This document shows positions 53,542-60,406 of a stretch of 64,000 nt of DNA, piece by piece. Source of the stretch: a virus. Each line of letters opens with the position of its first letter. Positions within the stretch are counted from its first letter, which is position 1. Both the position numbers and the translations under genes were made by a program. The stretch lies in IMG/VR virus record IMGVR_UViG_3300034064_000912, positions 1-64,000 of that record; one strand, 5' to 3'. The notes below the pieces were generated by a model that saw only the letters and a list, made by a program, of their open reading frames with translations, ran no database searches and had not been told where the DNA came from.

Positions 53542-53548
53542 AACAAAT

Positions 53549-53590
53549 ATCCTATTCACTGTTTCACTGTATAGGATGGAATTCCCATCC
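53549..53590 (-). promoter_or_regulatory. Two mutually exclusive leader hairpins before DUF932
   Basis: On the minus strand GGATGG (53590-53585), loop GAATT, CCATCC (53579-53574) forms hairpin A. ATCCTAT (53577-53571) and ATAGGAT (53555-53549) form hairpin B with a 15-base loop containing a direct repeat (CAGTGA twice). The ATCC bases are used by both, so only one can form at a time. Hairpin B contains the AGGA ribosome binding site of the ATG at 53541. This looks like a translational on/off switch. Confidence 0.5.
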
Positions 53591-53599
53591 AATATAGTC

Positions 53600-53629
53600 A
53601 TTCTATATCATATAGATCTAAATGTACAC
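53600..53629 (-). promoter_or_regulatory. Early promoter for the DUF932 gene
   Basis: GTGTAC (53629-53624), 18 bases, TAGAAT (53605-53600). The predicted start near 53593 places hairpin A at the very 5' end of the RNA. Confidence 0.55.
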
Positions 53630-53666
53630 AACTAAATGATGTAATTTTATTATTTTTATTTGATAA

Positions 53667-54320
53667 CTATTGAAACTTATGATTTTTGAACATAGAAACA
53701 ACTTCTTGTACGTAATCCATAGTATTCTGTACAAACACCTGAGGACCATCATGTTGAGTACAGATTAGTACTACAATTTGTGGTATGTTTATGTTATGCA
53801 GCTCGCCAGTCATAAGAGCATAACATGTAGCTTGCTGAAAATAACCGCGTATATTATTAATGTCTTTTGGTTGTGATGCTGTCTTAAAATCTACAATAGA
53901 TGGAATTCCATCAAATCTAGCTATTACATCAGATCTACCTGCTGTACGAAGACGATGAGAATATAGTGGATGTTCTACTCCATATACTACATCTAGTCTC
54001 TTGTCAACAATAGGTTTCATTTCATCGAAAAGCATCTTATTGAATGGCATGATTTTATCGATATCAATATCATTCATAAGATATTTTTCAAACATCTTAT
54101 GAACAGCTGTGCCTCTGACAGCTGCTCTATTTGTAATTTCTTGAGCTTTTTCTTTACCTACTCGTTTTTGCCATTCCCAGAGCCATGTTTTATCTGAGTA
54201 TGAACCAATAACAGTAGTAACAGATGGATATTTTTTACCGTCAGGTGTTGTATAAAATCTTCCTGTATCAGTAGTTATAGATTTTAATTCTTGCTTTTCT
54301 AGCAATTCATACTTAAACAC
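53667..54320 (-). CDS. PD-(D/E)XK exonuclease, RecB/Cas4-like
   Basis: 217 residues from a GTG at 54320 that overlaps the PhoH stop by eight bases. Motifs in order: GTAVHKMFE (His74), Glu116 region, GRSDVI (Asp131), VDFKTA (Asp144-x-Lys146), and a helical QATCYAL motif as in RecB nucleases. It probably degrades or trims DNA ends in recombination or host-DNA recycling. The upstream neighbour is PhoH. Confidence 0.82.
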   Translation of the reverse strand: MFKYELLEKQELKSITTDTGRFYTTPDGKKYPSVTTVIGSYSDKTWLWEWQKRVGKEKAQEITNRAAVRGTAVHKMFEKYLMNDIDIDKIMPFNKMLFDEMKPIVDKRLDVVYGVEHPLYSHRLRTAGRSDVIARFDGIPSIVDFKTASQPKDINNIRGYFQQATCYALMTGELHNINIPQIVVLICTQHDGPQVFVQNTMDYVQEVVSMFKNHKFQ

Positions 54321-55062
54321 TTATTCCCAATCTATCCTTAGTAATAATATAATCGCGCACAAGACTTGATCTGACAATATCATCGCTATTAAAATCTACA
54401 AATTTAAACGACTTCATCTGTTTAATAATAGACATAAATTTTATAATACCGCTTTTTTCGTTTTCACGACGAAAATCAGATTGTCTAAAATCACCACACA
54501 TTAATATTTTACAATTTTTTCCAATTCTAGTAATTACAGAATCGAGTTCGCCCAAGTCCATATTCTGAATCTCATCGGCGATAATAATAGAATCATTAAA
54601 AGTAGTGCCACGTACGAAAGAAGTAGATATGAACTCCAAGTGGCCCTTATTGCATAACATCGTATAAGCATCACTTCTGCCAAAAAGCTCTGTACATATA
54701 GCTGTATATGGAGCTTCATAAACTTTTGATTTGTCTTTATTGCTTCCAGGAAGAAATCCCATGTCTCTCGTTGGAACAACGCTCCGAACAATGATGACTT
54801 TTTCATAAGGCGATTTACCATCAATAATTTGTTTAATAGATAAATATAAAGATAAAAAGCTTTTACCAGTACCAGCTACGCCATGCAATAATATATTTTC
54901 ATTATCTGAAAAATAATCAAATACTAATTTTTGATTATTTGTTAAGGGTGTTATATTTTTTATTTGAAGAGTATTCTTAGATAATCCATCTTTATTTTTA
55001 TCATTCACACCAGCATTTTGAAGTTTTCTTTTTTCTTTTCTAGTCAATCTTCTTTGCTGCAT
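54313..55062 (-). CDS. phoH: PhoH-like ATPase
   Basis: 249 residues. Walker A GVAGTGKS (61-68), Walker B SIIIADEIQNM (about 160-170), and a sensor MCGDFRQSD. The N-terminal 40 residues are basic. PhoH is frequent in marine phages and named for phosphate-starvation genes; its actual role is unsettled, with links to RNA metabolism. It overlaps the exonuclease gene, suggesting joint expression. Confidence 0.92.
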   Translation of the reverse strand: MQQRRLTRKEKRKLQNAGVNDKNKDGLSKNTLQIKNITPLTNNQKLVFDYFSDNENILLHGVAGTGKSFLSLYLSIKQIIDGKSPYEKVIIVRSVVPTRDMGFLPGSNKDKSKVYEAPYTAICTELFGRSDAYTMLCNKGHLEFISTSFVRGTTFNDSIIIADEIQNMDLGELDSVITRIGKNCKILMCGDFRQSDFRRENEKSGIIKFMSIIKQMKSFKFVDFNSDDIVRSSLVRDYIITKDRLGISV

Positions 55063-55075
55063 TTTACTCTACTGG

Positions 55076-55321
55076 TTAAAAAGTGTTTACAGTTGATTTG
55101 CTAAATCCCTTAGAATGTTGCTTCTTAATTTCTTTAAGACGATCTCTAAAAGCAGCATCAGGCTTTCTTAGGCCTAATCTAATGGAATCGCCAATTGCTG
55201 GTGCGCCAACAATAAATTCAAGATGAGAATTGTCTTTAATGAATTTATTAAGAGAAGACATTGACATAATTTCTTCCGTCTCCTCCCCTGTTTCTTTATT
55301 TCTAAAACTATAGATTGGCAT
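55076..55321 (-). CDS. Small conserved phage protein (MPIYSFRN type)
   Basis: 81 residues starting MPIYSFRNKETGEETEEIMS. This beginning resembles FmdB-type small regulatory proteins seen in T4-like phages, but it lacks the zinc-binding cysteines. The C-terminal half is basic (RLKEIKKQHSKGF). Function unknown; it lies in the PhoH/RNase H operon. Confidence 0.68.
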   Translation of the reverse strand: MPIYSFRNKETGEETEEIMSMSSLNKFIKDNSHLEFIVGAPAIGDSIRLGLRKPDAAFRDRLKEIKKQHSKGFSKSTVNTF

Positions 55322-55351
55322 TAATAATTATTTCTTTCTATATTTATCCTA

Positions 55352-55531
55352 TTATTCATTATCTTCATAATCGTCATTTTGCTGCAAAAGACTATCAATA
55401 TCTTTAATTCTCAATGCTTTCTGCATGCGCTTTTTGCGCTTCTTTTCAAGATATTCTGATCGGCGAGAATATGGATTATAAGATGCGCCGTCATTATAAT
55501 CGTCTTCGTACTTATTTCTACTTTTGCTCAT
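55352..55531 (-). CDS. Small charged protein
   Basis: A 59-residue frame: MSKSRNKYEDDYNDGASYNP then a basic helix (YLEKKRKKRMQKALRIK) and an acidic end (QQNDDYEDNE). It overlaps the end of the next upstream gene by 14 bases, as expected for a coupled operon member. Not recognised. Confidence 0.6.
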   Translation of the reverse strand: MSKSRNKYEDDYNDGASYNPYSRRSEYLEKKRKKRMQKALRIKDIDSLLQQNDDYEDNE

Positions 55532-55946
55532 TTGGCAATAAACCTGGAAATGCTTCTTTCACTAGTTGTTGAGTAATTCCCTTGTATGGCATCTTCTTGT
55601 CCTTAATGGCACATAGAAGATCAGCATCCGCGGGCGCTAATGACTCGAGAAGTTGTATAAACAACGCCTCGCGTCTAAGTGGTTTAAGACTATCATTACC
55701 ACCTTTAACAAACAGATATAATTTACGTGCTTCTGTATATAATACATTTTCAAGATCATGTAAATTATTCTTATTATAAGGTGGTACACCTTCTGGTAAG
55801 AGCCATTCAATACGTGGATCGAATGCCCCTTGCAGAATTGTTAAAAGAGTAGAATTACCAGCATGCTTTTGTAGTTCAGCAAGTTTATCTACTTTCTTGG
55901 GAATCTTAGAGATCTGTTCAAGAATCTCCGCGACACCTAATTTCAT
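55518..55946 (-). CDS. DUF6433-like conserved phage protein
   Basis: 142 residues. The pattern LLTILQGAFDPRIEWLLPEGVPPY followed by EARKLYLFVKGG and FIQLLESLAPADADLLCAIKDKKMPYKGITQQLVKEAFPGLLP is the conserved core of a small protein family common in T4-like phages (DUF6433, name from memory). It overlaps the RNase H gene by four bases. Function unknown. Confidence 0.72.
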   Translation of the reverse strand: MKLGVAEILEQISKIPKKVDKLAELQKHAGNSTLLTILQGAFDPRIEWLLPEGVPPYNKNNLHDLENVLYTEARKLYLFVKGGNDSLKPLRREALFIQLLESLAPADADLLCAIKDKKMPYKGITQQLVKEAFPGLLPNEQK

Positions 55947-56791
55947 ACAAAATCTCCCATATGTTCCATTAAATTCTTCAATCTATTAGTCATAAAATAA
56001 TTCATAAGTTTAGATCCATTCTTATTAGACTGTTCTTCATATGAATTAATAATATTTTGCTTTAGCTCATCAGGCGTTCTAGACAGATCAATAAGAATGC
56101 TATTTCTAATATAATTACGATACAATGGATGATCGAACTTGCCAGCCAACCCAAGATGCTTAAGTTCATCTATCTTTCTTTGAGTAAGTGTTTTCTGACG
56201 TTTGCCAACTACAAATGTATCAGCATCGGATAGAATATTTGGAATTCCATCACCCTTATCACCACGCAGAATATGCTCTTCTAGATATTCATCTGGAGCT
56301 GCGCAACTAATAAACTTTTTACGTGTAGGATCATATTGCTTAACACTATCATATTGCAATTGATTGAAGTCTTTATCACCTGATACAATTAGAATATTAT
56401 CAGTCTTATGAAAAGTGTTTACTAGACATGCAATTGCATCATCAGCTTCACATTCATTTAGATGAATAACACGATATGGGAAATATTCTTTTAGTTCTGT
56501 ACGAATCTTGTTCATACACTCAAAAATACTAGGCCAATTGATTTCAGATGTTTCTTGTCCCTTTTTACGATTGGCCTTATAGTAAGGGAAACTCTTTTTA
56601 CGCCAACAGTTACCACCATCAGCTGTAATTACAAACTCACCATATTCATCCCGGAACTTTATATTCAAAGAACGAATAGTGTTAAGAATCATATGTCGAA
56701 ACATATTTTCTTCAACAGCAGCATTGGTGTGATTACCAATCTGTACCATCAAATTAGAAATCATGACCTGATTAAGGTCCAAAATAATCAT
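55943..56791 (-). CDS. rnh: RNase H / 5'-3' exonuclease (FEN family)
   Basis: 282 residues (T4 Rnh, 305). Acidic metal-binding residues: Asp5 (MIILDLNQ), Asp59 region (FVITADGG), ECEADDAIA, VSGDKDFNQLQ and the later GDKGDGIPN helix-hairpin-helix. It removes RNA primers from Okazaki fragments during phage replication. It lies in an operon with a DUF6433-like gene and PhoH. Confidence 0.93.
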   Translation of the reverse strand: MIILDLNQVMISNLMVQIGNHTNAAVEENMFRHMILNTIRSLNIKFRDEYGEFVITADGGNCWRKKSFPYYKANRKKGQETSEINWPSIFECMNKIRTELKEYFPYRVIHLNECEADDAIACLVNTFHKTDNILIVSGDKDFNQLQYDSVKQYDPTRKKFISCAAPDEYLEEHILRGDKGDGIPNILSDADTFVVGKRQKTLTQRKIDELKHLGLAGKFDHPLYRNYIRNSILIDLSRTPDELKQNIINSYEEQSNKNGSKLMNYFMTNRLKNLMEHMGDFV

Positions 56792-56805
56792 AATGTATTT
56801 CTCTT

Positions 56806-57183
56806 TTACTCTGTTTTTGTATCAATAAATTTTAGATGAATTTCATCTGCTATGGTAAAGTCTTCGTCATCAGTTCTTACAAATATGTGTTCCGCTACTG
56901 TTTGAAATGGATGATAGAGATCATAATATTTAGAAAGAAGTGCATGCATAGATTCAATGAGAAATGATCCATATTTAAGTTCATTTTCATTCTTAAAATC
57001 TGAAAAGTCAAATCCAGCTGCTTGTAATCTTTCAAATAACATTGGCGAAATAGCAAGAAGTGTTTCTTGTATATGTTGGCTTTTCATAGTATCTACAGCA
57101 TGCTGCGACTCGACATCATTAGGCGGAATACGCGTATTTTTAACATTATTTTTAACAGGAAAAGAGATAATCTCAGCTGTCAT
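56806..57183 (-). CDS. Conserved phage protein of unknown function
   Basis: 125 residues, acidic, mostly helical (QHIQETLLAISPMLFERLQAAGFDFSDF; SFLIESMHALLSKYYDLYHPFQ). Similar proteins sit upstream of rnh in marine T4-like phages as I recall. It is the first gene of the operon driven by the promoter at 57210-57239. Confidence 0.68.
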   Translation of the reverse strand: MTAEIISFPVKNNVKNTRIPPNDVESQHAVDTMKSQHIQETLLAISPMLFERLQAAGFDFSDFKNENELKYGSFLIESMHALLSKYYDLYHPFQTVAEHIFVRTDDEDFTIADEIHLKFIDTKTE

Positions 57184-57209
57184 ATGATTCTATGATTGTT
57201 TATATAGTC

Positions 57210-57239
57210 ATTATATTTATAATTCATGATTATGTACAC
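57210..57239 (-). promoter_or_regulatory. Early promoter with overlapping late box for the rnh operon
   Basis: GTGTAC (57239-57234), 18 bases, TATAAT (57215-57210). An exact TATAAATA (57221-57214) overlaps the -10 region, so the operon could be read early and late from nearly the same place. Confidence 0.6.
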
Positions 57240-57246
57240 TACTAAT

Positions 57247-58269
57247 TTACACTTTATAAATGAATTTCTTTTCGTACTTCGCTGGAAGTCTGGAATCATG
57301 CGGATATTTATCGTTAAGTTCTAATAGAGCATTTTCCCACTTCTTAAGAATTAGCGCAATATCAAAGCGCTGATTAGCATAATGGCTGACAGCTTCAGCA
57401 CGATTCAAGAGCTGTTGCCTATTAGTATTATACTGTTCAATTACGTAATCTAAATTTGCTGCAAATATATTAGCATGAATAGTTTTATCAGCTGAACCAT
57501 GATACATATGAGTCAATGAGCCACTTGTATCAGGCAGTGCTCCATAATTAGGATGAACACACGCTAGTCCAGCTGACATAGATTCCATCAATACACGACA
57601 TCCCGTCTCAAGCCAGATAGATGGATATGCTAAAATATGACACTTTGCTAGATGCGATTTAACTTGATCATTGGGAGTAAAACCATGATATGTCATCTGT
57701 GGGTGCTGAGAAATGCGATTATATAGCGGCTGAAAATTCTTATCAGCATCTTCCCATCCATAAATCTTAAAACTAGAAAATACATCTAGATGAATATTAT
57801 TATACTTCTCTGCCAACTTTTCAAATACAGGAACAAGAATTTCTAAGCCGCGGTGTGGAGTAGAACAATATACAAGACGAATAGTATCATCCGCAAGCTT
57901 AGATTCCCAGTCTGGACTAATTGGAGTAACACCATTTTCAATTACAATATCTCTATCAGAATATTCCATACCAAGAACATACTGATAACGCGAATACTGC
58001 CAATTAGATACAAATATAAACTTATGAAAATTAAGTCTAAATTGTGGATCTTTAAACTTTAGCGACTCAGGATCTTCTGGAAGATCATGAACATTCATAA
58101 TTCTAATCTTATCGTTCTTTATATTGCGCACACGTGATGGAATAATTTGAAAATTTTCAAGTAAAGCTCGATCAATAGTCCCATCATAGACAGAACGGAG
58201 CATTAGCTCCGTTCCACCACTGGCATTCATTGATACTTCATTCTTTTCAAGCAAATCATAATTATTCAT
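57247..58269 (-). CDS. GT4-family glycosyltransferase
   Basis: 340 residues. GGTELMLRSVYDG near the start, KFIFVSNWQ, RLVYCSTPHRGLEILV, and the nucleotide-sugar E-x7-E motif WLETGCRVLMES indicate a GT-B retaining glycosyltransferase. There is no membrane segment. It lies among early nucleotide-metabolism genes rather than fibres, so it might glucosylate DNA bases, host envelope or proteins; the sequence does not decide. Confidence 0.85.
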   Translation of the reverse strand: MNNYDLLEKNEVSMNASGGTELMLRSVYDGTIDRALLENFQIIPSRVRNIKNDKIRIMNVHDLPEDPESLKFKDPQFRLNFHKFIFVSNWQYSRYQYVLGMEYSDRDIVIENGVTPISPDWESKLADDTIRLVYCSTPHRGLEILVPVFEKLAEKYNNIHLDVFSSFKIYGWEDADKNFQPLYNRISQHPQMTYHGFTPNDQVKSHLAKCHILAYPSIWLETGCRVLMESMSAGLACVHPNYGALPDTSGSLTHMYHGSADKTIHANIFAANLDYVIEQYNTNRQQLLNRAEAVSHYANQRFDIALILKKWENALLELNDKYPHDSRLPAKYEKKFIYKV

Positions 58270-58319
58270 TATATAAACTTTCTTATTTTTAATAGATAAA
58301 CAGTTGCAAAATATATTTA

Positions 58320-58601
58320 TTAAAAACTATTATCTAGTACTTGCGCATAATCTACTAAATCAATTCTAAAAGATCGCCAGCCACCATTCTGAAGATCCCA
58401 GACTGCAAGAGTTTCCTTATTTTCATCATGAAACTTCTTTTCAGTTTCCTGTTCATTAATATTTTCAGAATACGAAGCTGGAAGATACTTTGGCATTAAT
58501 GTACAGCGCATTGTTCTAGACTGGCCATTAACCTTAGTAAATTGTACTTCAATAATATTTTCCTTAAGATCCTTAAGTAGTTCATCACGCTTATAAATCA
58601 T
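58320..58601 (-). CDS. WYL_2-type SH3-fold small protein
   Basis: 93 residues: IIEVQFTKVNGQSRTMRCTLMPKYLP, a variable loop, then LAVWDLQNGGWRSFRIDLVDYAQ. This is the conserved pattern of the small Sm/SH3-like beta-barrel family (WYL_2/DUF2693) spread among T4-like marine phages. Function unknown; probably nucleic acid or ligand binding. Three bases separate it from the glutaredoxin gene. Confidence 0.75.
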   Translation of the reverse strand: MIYKRDELLKDLKENIIEVQFTKVNGQSRTMRCTLMPKYLPASYSENINEQETEKKFHDENKETLAVWDLQNGGWRSFRIDLVDYAQVLDNSF

Positions 58602-58604
58602 AAT

Positions 58605-58865
58605 TTATGCCTCTCTTAGATATTGTTTAGTATCTCGTGATTGCTGTTCTACAATCATTTGAAATTCGTTAAAACCACCAATATAGAAACCATCAACTAC
58701 TATTACCGGATAAGTCTTTGCAGTTGAAAATTTTTCACTAATAAAAGAACGTGTAAAGTCTATATTTAATTTATGTTCCTTGTAAACTATCCCCTTTGTA
58801 TTCATTAAATCTTTAGCTCTATCACAAAAACTACATCCAGGTCTTGTATAAATTTCCACATGCAT
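58605..58865 (-). CDS. Glutaredoxin
   Basis: 86 residues with the redox motif Cys11-Ser-Phe-Cys14 (RPGCSFCDRAK), the cis-Pro strand (AKTYPVIVVDG) and the GGFNEF glutathione/substrate motif. It likely reduces the phage ribonucleotide reductase encoded nearby, as T4 NrdC does. Confidence 0.92.
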   Translation of the reverse strand: MHVEIYTRPGCSFCDRAKDLMNTKGIVYKEHKLNIDFTRSFISEKFSTAKTYPVIVVDGFYIGGFNEFQMIVEQQSRDTKQYLREA

Positions 58866-58884
58866 TAATCAACTCCTTTAATAA

Positions 58885-59364
58885 TTAGGCTGACATTTTT
58901 GTTATACTTTTATATCTATCAGCAGCATAAGTAGCAGCAAATGCATTTGGCTTAACCATGGGTATTACATTACACATAGCGCGTATGTAACCAATTGCTT
59001 CCTGCATAACACAATGTGAACCTTGCTTTGAATCTGAATTAATATCTAGATGAATTTCAAAATGACGATCGCCGATTGAATCGGCTAATTCAAGATACAA
59101 ACCGGCAACTTTGTATACTTCATTCATAAGACGGAAACGCGGTCGATCCCGGCGCTGATCAAAATCGCGTTGAGATTGAATCTCACCAAAGATTTTACAA
59201 CCACGGCAGCCATCATAATGAATAACTGCTGCAAGAGTATAATCTGCATGCCACACTTCATTTTTAATATATCTTGCTGAGTCTGCACCCAGATATATTT
59301 TACTTGTCTGAGATGACTTAGAAATAAAGTCTCTTACATAATCTAGATTCATTTTAGAACGCAT
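58885..59364 (-). CDS. RNase H-fold protein, YkuK/DUF458-like
   Basis: 159 residues. IYLGADSARY, FEIHLDINSDSKQGSHCVMQEAIGYIRAM and the C-terminal KPNAFAATYAADRYK match the RNase H-like family of B. subtilis YkuK (DUF458). Conserved acidic residues are in GADS and HLDIN. A nuclease role is likely but untested. The promoter is not seen; a tRNA gene lies 18 bases upstream on the same strand. Confidence 0.75.
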   Translation of the reverse strand: MRSKMNLDYVRDFISKSSQTSKIYLGADSARYIKNEVWHADYTLAAVIHYDGCRGCKIFGEIQSQRDFDQRRDRPRFRLMNEVYKVAGLYLELADSIGDRHFEIHLDINSDSKQGSHCVMQEAIGYIRAMCNVIPMVKPNAFAATYAADRYKSITKMSA

Positions 59365-59382
59365 TTTATACTCTTATGATAA

Positions 59383-59458
59383 TGGAGCGGGATGCCGGTA
59401 ACGCTCCGGTCCTTTCTAGCTTGGAAGGCTAGTGCACATCTATCTATACCAATCCCGC
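59383..59458 (-). tRNA. tRNA-Gly (anticodon TCC)
   Basis: 76 bases fold as a complete cloverleaf: acceptor GCGGGAT/ATCCCGC, D arm GTAT-AGATAGAT-GTGC, anticodon arm CTAGC-CTTCCAA-GCTAG (anticodon TCC), T arm ACCGG-AGCGTTA-CCGGC, discriminator T and encoded CCA. The anticodon arm and loop are typical of tRNA-Gly(TCC). The T loop is unusual: it lacks the TT at 54-55 and A58, keeping C56 and G57, and A49-C65 is mismatched. It may score low in automated searches. Confidence 0.8.
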
Positions 59459-59479
59459 TTTATTTCTATAAATATATAT

Positions 59480-60025
59480 ATGAACACAATTGAAAACACA
59501 ATTGAAAACACAATTGAACAACTAATATGGTGGCTTGCCAATGAAAGAGGCTGTTGCTGCGAAATATGCAAAGCTGGAATATGGCTTAAGAAATTCGAGC
59601 AAACTAAAAGTCTACCATCATATCTTTCATTATACCATAAAAATGGTGATAAAGAAAACTATAATTTAAATAATGTTGCAATAAGATGTACTTATTGTGC
59701 AAAGTATAAACATATTACTCCCGCATCATTTAAATTAATGAGAAAAAAAATCAATCTAGATCATGGTCATTCAGGATCTAGATGGTATAATAATGGTCTT
59801 ATGAGTAAATTCTTAAAACAACATGAAGTAGATATTTTTGTTCAGATGGGTTGGCAAAAAGGTAGAATAGTTAAAAAAGGTCCACCATCTACCAGTGGAA
59901 AAATAAGAATTACTAATGGTGTTATGAATTCGCATATATGGCCAGATGAAAATGTTCCTGAAGGATGGTGGAAAGGAAAAGCAAATTTTATCGCGAAATA
60001 TGATTCTTCCTTACTTTACAAATAA
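59480..60025 (+). CDS. HNH homing-type endonuclease
   Basis: 181 residues from ATG 59480; a longer frame to 59432 overlaps the tRNA and is unlikely. An HNH-like core: CCEICKAGIW, then SLYHKNGDKENYNLNNVAIRCTYCAK. The C-terminus has RITNGVMNSHIWPDENVPEGWWKG, a module common in phage homing enzymes. A 12-base tandem repeat encodes NTIENTIENTIE at the N-terminus. A plus-strand TATAAATA (59467-59474) is 5 bases upstream. It is alone on the plus strand beside a tRNA, as an insertion. Confidence 0.8.
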   Translation: MNTIENTIENTIEQLIWWLANERGCCCEICKAGIWLKKFEQTKSLPSYLSLYHKNGDKENYNLNNVAIRCTYCAKYKHITPASFKLMRKKINLDHGHSGSRWYNNGLMSKFLKQHEVDIFVQMGWQKGRIVKKGPPSTSGKIRITNGVMNSHIWPDENVPEGWWKGKANFIAKYDSSLLYK

Positions 60026-60392
60026 TCCACTGGTTGTAATACTGATCAGATTCTAATACCTTATATTCAAATTGAAGTCTGGCCTCATGATAAGACGCAT
60101 CTCCTTTTGTTTTACAGAGTATTAGTATTTCGCGCTTAAACTTATCTTTTCCATATTTTACTATGTCAGCAATTAAATCTGCTGATGAACCATAATAGTC
60201 TTTCCAATCAGATTCAAGCTTAATGCGTTTAGCACGTTTCTTTCCTTTAATCTTTTTCTTTCGTAAAGACCAAAACCATTTTTTTCCAATGTATTTTTTG
60301 TCATTAACTGTATTAGTGATGATATAGACAAATCCATAATTGGATTTTATATCATCACTAGTGAATTTTTTAATACCATATGTCCATGTCAT
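59988..60392 (-). CDS. GIY-YIG endonuclease
   Basis: 134 residues. The catalytic strands are GFVYIITN and KYIGKKWFW, followed by the basic tract KIKGKKRAKR and YYGSS, FKREILILC and ARLQFEYKVL as in the GIY-YIG fold. It lies just after nrdB on the same strand and its end overlaps the HNH gene tail (convergent, 38 bases). The start codon is in a hairpin with an overlapping late promoter (separate entry). Confidence 0.85.
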   Translation of the reverse strand: MTWTYGIKKFTSDDIKSNYGFVYIITNTVNDKKYIGKKWFWSLRKKKIKGKKRAKRIKLESDWKDYYGSSADLIADIVKYGKDKFKREILILCKTKGDASYHEARLQFEYKVLESDQYYNQWIICKVRKNHISR

Positions 60393-60405
60393 GGACCTAT
60401 TTATA
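60382..60405 (-). promoter_or_regulatory. Late promoter and start-codon hairpin of the second GIY-YIG gene
   Basis: TATAAATA (60405-60398) is five bases before the ATG at 60392, so a T4-type late start falls on the ATG itself. GTCCA-TGACA-TGGAC (60396-60382) encloses the start codon in a hairpin in read-through RNA from nrdB; late RNA would lack the 5' arm GTCC. Confidence 0.55.
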
Positions 60406-60406
60406 T

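Noticed and set aside
52591-53601. DUF932 start at 53601
   Set aside because: This start lies upstream of the predicted transcription start and its extra residues read through the leader hairpins; MAHEIEM at 53541 fits the family.
59383-59458. Plus-strand tRNA-Ser(GGA)
   Set aside because: The acceptor and anticodon stems also pair on this strand, but the D and T arms do not fit, while the minus strand gives an exact 76-base tRNA-Gly with CCA.
59432-59479. Upstream start of the HNH gene
   Set aside because: It overlaps the tRNA gene and adds an AT-rich non-family N-terminus; ATG 59480 is preferred.
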